From Lutibacter sp. (GTDB lineage: Bacteria > Bacteroidota > Bacteroidia > Flavobacteriales > Flavobacteriaceae), in contig JAUVOS010000083.1 of NCBI GenBank assembly GCA_030599055.1, forward strand, positions 1 through 10,049: a DNA stretch of 10,049 nucleotides. The letters run 5' to 3'. Each line of letters begins with the position of its first letter. Within the stretch, counting starts at the first letter, position 1. Of the stretch, positions 6,656-10,049 are shown one piece after another. Both the position numbers and the translations under genes were made by a program. Under the pieces are notes generated by a model, which saw nothing but the letters and a program-made list of their open reading frames with translations, was not told the origin of the DNA and did not search any database.

Positions 6656-7843
6656 ATGATGAAATTATTACAAAAAAGATTAGCAGAATTTACCCTACCA
6701 CAAGCCTTAATGAATCAAGGATTGTATGCGTTTTATCATCCTATTGAAACAGGACAAGATACAGAAGTTGTGCTCGGTGGTAAAAAAGTACTTATGTTTG
6801 GGTCTAATAGTTATTTGGGGTTAACCAACCATCCTGATGTTATACAAGCGGCAAAAGAAGCGCTTGATAAATACGGAACAGGTGCATCAGGCTCAAGATT
6901 AATGAATGGAAACCTTGATTTACACGAAAAATTAGAAAGTGAATTAGCATCTTTTATCAATAAACCAGCAGTAACTGTATTTAGTACAGGGTTTCAAGTA
7001 AATATGGGAACTATCCCTAGCATTGTAGGAAGAAATGATTTAATAATTATAGATGAAAAGAATCATGCTTCTATTATTGAAGGTTGTCGTATTGCGCATG
7101 CAAGAACACTGAGATATAAACACAATGATATGGCTGATCTAGAGCGAATTCTTAAAAAAGCCGATCAGAGTAATGCCATACTTATTATTACAGATGGTAT
7201 TTTTAGTATGGAAGGCAACATTGCAAAACTTGATAAAATAACAGCCTTAGCAGATAAATATGCTGCCTCTGTAATGGTTGATGATGCACATGCAACAGGT
7301 GTTATAGGTAAACATGGATCTGGAACAGCTTCTCATTTTGGTGTAACCGATAAGGTAGATTTAATTATGGGAACCTTTAGCAAATCTTTAGCATCTTTAG
7401 GAGGCTTTATAGCAGGAGATTTTGAGACAATCAATTTTATAAAACACAAAGCACGTTCGCTACTCTTTAGTGCGGGAATTCCCCCAGCTTCTGCCGCAAC
7501 GGTATTAAAATCTTTAGAAATTATTAAAAATGAACCCGAAAGAATAGAAAAACTATGGGAAAACACACACTATGCTTCTTCGTCTCTTAAACAAGAAGGT
7601 TTTTTTATTGGCAGTAGTGATACACCTATTATTCCTATTTATATAGGGGAAAACATAACAACATATCAGTATGCAACAAGATTGTTAGATTTGGGTGTAT
7701 ATGTTAACCCTGTAGTGCATCCTGCTGTAGCAAAGGAAAATGCTATGCTTCGGTTTTCTTTAATGGCAACACACACCCATGAGCAAATTGATTTTGCTGT
7801 TGCTAGATTAGTACAATGTCGTAAAGAAATTGAAAATAAATAA
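6656..7843 (+). CDS. spt: Serine palmitoyltransferase (alpha-oxoamine synthase)
   Basis: This 395-residue PLP enzyme condenses L-serine with a long-chain acyl thioester to 3-ketosphinganine, releasing CO2, the committed step of sphingolipid synthesis. The fold-type I marks are clear: SNSYLGL (50-56), GTGASGSRLMNG (74-85), the PLP-stacking His137 in KNHASI (135-140), the PLP-nitrogen Asp209 with His212 in VDDAHATG (208-215), and Schiff-base Lys243 in GTFSKSLASLGGF (239-251). Relatives in the family are KBL (glycine C-acetyltransferase), BioF and ALA synthase. The N-terminal wording (DTEVVLGGKKVLMFGSNSYL), the adjacent ceramide-synthase and reductase homologues, and the inositol-lipid genes favour SPT over these. 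No membrane segment is visible, consistent with bacterial SPTs being soluble. The ATG at 6656 is nine nucleotides after the DUF5686 stop; a second ATG at 6659 would give the same protein less one Met. Confidence 0.9.
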   Translation: MMKLLQKRLAEFTLPQALMNQGLYAFYHPIETGQDTEVVLGGKKVLMFGSNSYLGLTNHPDVIQAAKEALDKYGTGASGSRLMNGNLDLHEKLESELASFINKPAVTVFSTGFQVNMGTIPSIVGRNDLIIIDEKNHASIIEGCRIAHARTLRYKHNDMADLERILKKADQSNAILIITDGIFSMEGNIAKLDKITALADKYAASVMVDDAHATGVIGKHGSGTASHFGVTDKVDLIMGTFSKSLASLGGFIAGDFETINFIKHKARSLLFSAGIPPASAATVLKSLEIIKNEPERIEKLWENTHYASSSLKQEGFFIGSSDTPIIPIYIGENITTYQYATRLLDLGVYVNPVVHPAVAKENAMLRFSLMATHTHEQIDFAVARLVQCRKEIENK

Positions 7844-7896
7844 AGTATAAAAACCAGTCGATAATAGACTTCTGTTTTATCAATAAATCATACAAT

Positions 7897-9030
7897 ATGG
7901 AACAAGTAATCATAAAAGAAGTAAAATCAAAATCAGACTTGAATAAGTTTATTACTTTTCAAGATAAACTATATAAAGATAATGATTACAGAGTGCCGCA
8001 ATTACATGCTTTTGAAAAATCTACGTTAATATCTAGTAAGAACCCTGCCTTTGACTTTTGTGAAGCAAAGTATTGGTTGGCTTATAAAGAAGGTAAAATT
8101 GTAGGTAGAATAGCAGGTATTCTAAACCATAAGTCAAATGAAATTTGGAAAGAAAAATACATGCGTTTTGGATGGATCGATTTTATTGATGATTATAATG
8201 TTTCTAGTGCTTTGATTAAAGCTGTAGAAGATTGGGCAGCAGAAAAAAAGATGACAGCACTTCACGGCCCTTTAGGTTTTACAGATTTAGATTTAGAAGG
8301 GATGTTGGTTTATGGATTTGATGAAATAGCCACACAAACTACTATTTATAATTATGAGTACTATCCCCAACATCTCGAAAAAATGGGTTACCTAAAAGAT
8401 GTTGATTGGGTGCAATTAAAATTTGACTTACCCAGTAAAGTTCCTGAAAAAGTGACCCGTATAGCTGAAATTGCCAAGAAAAAATACAATTTAAGGCTAC
8501 TTAAAGTTAAAAAAGCAAAAGAAATACTGCCTTATGCTAAAAGTATGTTTAATACGCTAAACGAATCCTATAAAGATTTATATGGGTTTGTTCCTTTATC
8601 AGAGAAACAAATAGCTTATTATACCAAGCAATATTTTTCTATGGTTAACCCAAAATTTGTTGGTTTTGTCGTGGACGAAAAGGATGAAGTAGTAGCCTTC
8701 GGGTTGAGTTTTTTATCCTTATCAAAAGCATTGATGAAAGCAAAAGGAAAGCTTTTCCCATTTGGTTTTATTCCCATATTAAGAGCCATGAAGAAAAATG
8801 ATACAATAGACCTTCTTTTACATGCTGTTAAATCAGAATACCAAAACAAGGGAATTCCTGCTATTTTTTATGCAGATATGACACAAGCTTGCATCGATAG
8901 CGGTGTAAAAAAAGCAATTACAAGCCATATTTTAGAAAATAATAAACCATCACTTCAAATGTTTAATGAATATAATGCACACCAACATACTATAAGGAGA
9001 ATTTATATCAAAAAGAATATATCGAAATGA
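7897..9030 (+). CDS. bcerS: GNAT-like acyltransferase, probable bacterial ceramide synthase (bCerS)
   Basis: This 377-residue soluble protein has no signal or membrane segment. It is built of two acyltransferase-like halves. The first (about 1-175) carries YWLAYKEGKIVGRIAG (59-74) and the strongly conserved-looking GPLGFTDLDLEGMLVYGFDE (124-143). The second (about 185-370) carries the GNAT-type VVDEKDEVVAFGLSF (258-272), a loop YQNKG (315-319) at the acyl-CoA phosphate-binding position, and ENNKPSLQMFNEY (347-359). Proteins of this type in Caulobacter and Bacteroidota N-acylate the sphingoid base as bacterial ceramide synthases, unrelated to eukaryotic CerS. Its position between SPT and the reductase strongly supports this. 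Other GNAT-like proteins of unknown function look similar, so the assignment rests partly on context. It follows SPT by 53 nt and overlaps the next gene by 4 nt (ATGA at 9027-9030). Confidence 0.78.
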   Translation: MEQVIIKEVKSKSDLNKFITFQDKLYKDNDYRVPQLHAFEKSTLISSKNPAFDFCEAKYWLAYKEGKIVGRIAGILNHKSNEIWKEKYMRFGWIDFIDDYNVSSALIKAVEDWAAEKKMTALHGPLGFTDLDLEGMLVYGFDEIATQTTIYNYEYYPQHLEKMGYLKDVDWVQLKFDLPSKVPEKVTRIAEIAKKKYNLRLLKVKKAKEILPYAKSMFNTLNESYKDLYGFVPLSEKQIAYYTKQYFSMVNPKFVGFVVDEKDEVVAFGLSFLSLSKALMKAKGKLFPFGFIPILRAMKKNDTIDLLLHAVKSEYQNKGIPAIFYADMTQACIDSGVKKAITSHILENNKPSLQMFNEYNAHQHTIRRIYIKKNISK

Positions 9031-10022
9031 AGAAGATTTTAATAACAGGCGCAAGCGGATTTATCGGTAGTTTTTTGGTTGATATGGCTTTAGAAAAAGG
9101 ATATCAAGTCTATGCTGGAATTCGAAAAACAAGTAGTAAAATCTACTTGTCTCATCCTGATATTATGTTTTTAGAACTTGATTTTTCAAATAAAAAAGCA
9201 ATGCTAAATATATTCAGCAAACACCCAAAGTTTGATTATATCATTCATTCGGCAGGTGTTACTAAATCTTGTACTAGTGATGACTTTGAAACAATAAATT
9301 ATCAATACACTAAAAACTTCATAGACGTTTTATATGAAGCCGCAAAAATACCTGATAAATTTCTGTTTATAAGTAGTATAGCATCCTATGGCCCAGGCAA
9401 TACTGATACATTGGCACCTATAAAAATAACCGATATACCCAAACCTATATCATTATATGGCAAAAGTAAATTAAAAGCTGAAGAGTATATAAAATCTCTA
9501 AAAAACTTTCCATATTTAATCTTTTGTCCAACGGGTGTTTATGGTCCTCGTGAAAAAGATTTTTTGGTTATGTATAAAAATGTAAAACAAGGTTTTGAAA
9601 TGTATATTGGGTCAAAAGAACAACAACTATCACTTATTTATATAAAAGATTTATGTAGTTTGACTTTTATAGCATTAGAATCTGATATCATTACAAAATC
9701 ATATTGTCTATCAGATCTAAACAATTATACTGCCTTAATGTTTAATGAAGTTGTAAAAAAAGTATTAAATAAGAAAACCATTCGCATTGTTTTACCTAAA
9801 ATATTGGTTAAAGCAATAGCGTATGTCAGCGAAAAGATCGGTTGTTTAATATTTCGAAAGATCCCAACACTAAACACTGACAAATACAAGGAAATTAGCA
9901 TCGGTAATTGGCTTTGCAATAGTGATAATTTATTCACTGATTTTAATTTTAAACCACAATACACCTTAGAAGAAAGCATTCAAGAAACCATACAATGGTG
10001 TAAAAAAGAACAACTTTTATAA
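9027..10022 (+). CDS. cerR: Extended SDR/epimerase-family reductase, probable ceramide reductase (CerR)
   Basis: The 331-residue protein is an extended short-chain dehydrogenase/reductase. It has the Rossmann glycine motif TGASGFIGS (7-15, Gly8/11/14), HSAG (74-77), the catalytic Ser in FISSIASYG (114-122) and the Tyr144-x3-Lys148 pair in LYGKSK. Arg33-Lys34 after the second beta strand suggests NADP(H) preference. Most such proteins are sugar-nucleotide epimerases, but beside SPT and bCerS the likely role is that of CerR, reducing the C3 ketone of 3-oxo-ceramide (or ketosphinganine) to the dihydroceramide hydroxyl. The start at 9027 lies inside the bCerS stop (ATGA), a strong sign of translational coupling. 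No second-half substrate motif was recognised that would identify a sugar nucleotide. Only 27 bases follow before the window end, so further operon genes may lie beyond. Confidence 0.82.
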   Translation: MKKILITGASGFIGSFLVDMALEKGYQVYAGIRKTSSKIYLSHPDIMFLELDFSNKKAMLNIFSKHPKFDYIIHSAGVTKSCTSDDFETINYQYTKNFIDVLYEAAKIPDKFLFISSIASYGPGNTDTLAPIKITDIPKPISLYGKSKLKAEEYIKSLKNFPYLIFCPTGVYGPREKDFLVMYKNVKQGFEMYIGSKEQQLSLIYIKDLCSLTFIALESDIITKSYCLSDLNNYTALMFNEVVKKVLNKKTIRIVLPKILVKAIAYVSEKIGCLIFRKIPTLNTDKYKEISIGNWLCNSDNLFTDFNFKPQYTLEESIQETIQWCKKEQLL

Positions 10023-10049
10023 AAAAACAATCTTAAAAACTAAATAACA

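Noticed and set aside
5213..6801. TAnnTTTG-like strings (TATGTTTG) inside the DUF5686 and SPT genes as internal promoters.
   Set aside because: They lie inside coding sequence, encode ordinary Met-Phe codons in frame, and the 8-mer with four fixed-base freedoms is expected by chance in AT-rich DNA.
4145..9979. Minus-strand open frames of 64-109 codons lying opposite the large + strand genes.
   Set aside because: They lie wholly within well-supported genes and show no recognisable motifs; they are by-products of AT-rich coding sequence.
1..10049. CRISPR array, tRNA/rRNA, insertion sequence, phage or attachment-site signals.
   Set aside because: No regularly spaced repeats, RNA-gene patterns, transposase or integrase motifs, or terminal inverted repeats were seen.

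Overview
The window reads as a low-GC member of the Bacteroidota, most likely a marine or environmental Flavobacteriia; the genus cannot be fixed from the sequence. Reasons: strong A+T bias, A-rich rather than Shine-Dalgarno-like sequence before the start codons, a good match to the Bacteroidota promoter (TTG, then TAnnTTTG), a DUF5686/CarboxypepD_reg-like outer-membrane protein, and a serine palmitoyltransferase of the kind found in sphingolipid-making Bacteroidota. All supported genes lie on the + strand.

Layout: 1-552 is the 3' end of a probable outer-membrane beta-barrel gene cut by the window edge. 702-1100 encodes a small four-helix membrane protein of unknown function. A promoter at about 1123-1154 then precedes eight closely packed genes running almost to the window end: a CDP-alcohol phosphatidyltransferase (1196-1888), myo-inositol-phosphate synthase (1913-3232), a PgpA-family lipid phosphatase (3233-3709), a GtrA-family membrane protein (3709-4101), a DUF5686 outer-membrane protein (4103-6646), serine palmitoyltransferase (6656-7843), a GNAT-like protein matching bacterial ceramide synthase (7897-9030) and an extended SDR matching ceramide reductase CerR (9027-10022). 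Junctions are an abutting TAA/ATG, a 1-nt overlap, a 1-nt gap, gaps of 9, 24 and 53 nt, and a 4-nt overlap, so a single operon is likely.

The genes form two converging pathways. Module A makes an inositol phospholipid: glucose-6-phosphate to inositol phosphate (MIPS), transfer to CDP-diacylglycerol to give phosphatidylinositol phosphate (PIP synthase), and dephosphorylation to phosphatidylinositol (PgpA-like). Module B makes the ceramide backbone: serine plus an acyl thioester to 3-ketosphinganine (SPT), N-acylation (bCerS), and ketone reduction (CerR). Between them sit two genes that could handle the products in the envelope: GtrA (inner-membrane translocation) and DUF5686 (outer membrane). 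The simplest reading is a one-operon supply line for inositol-containing sphingolipids such as inositol phosphorylceramide. The final head-group transferase is not in the window, and the role of the GtrA/DUF5686 pair is undefined. These two points are the most novel part of the locus.
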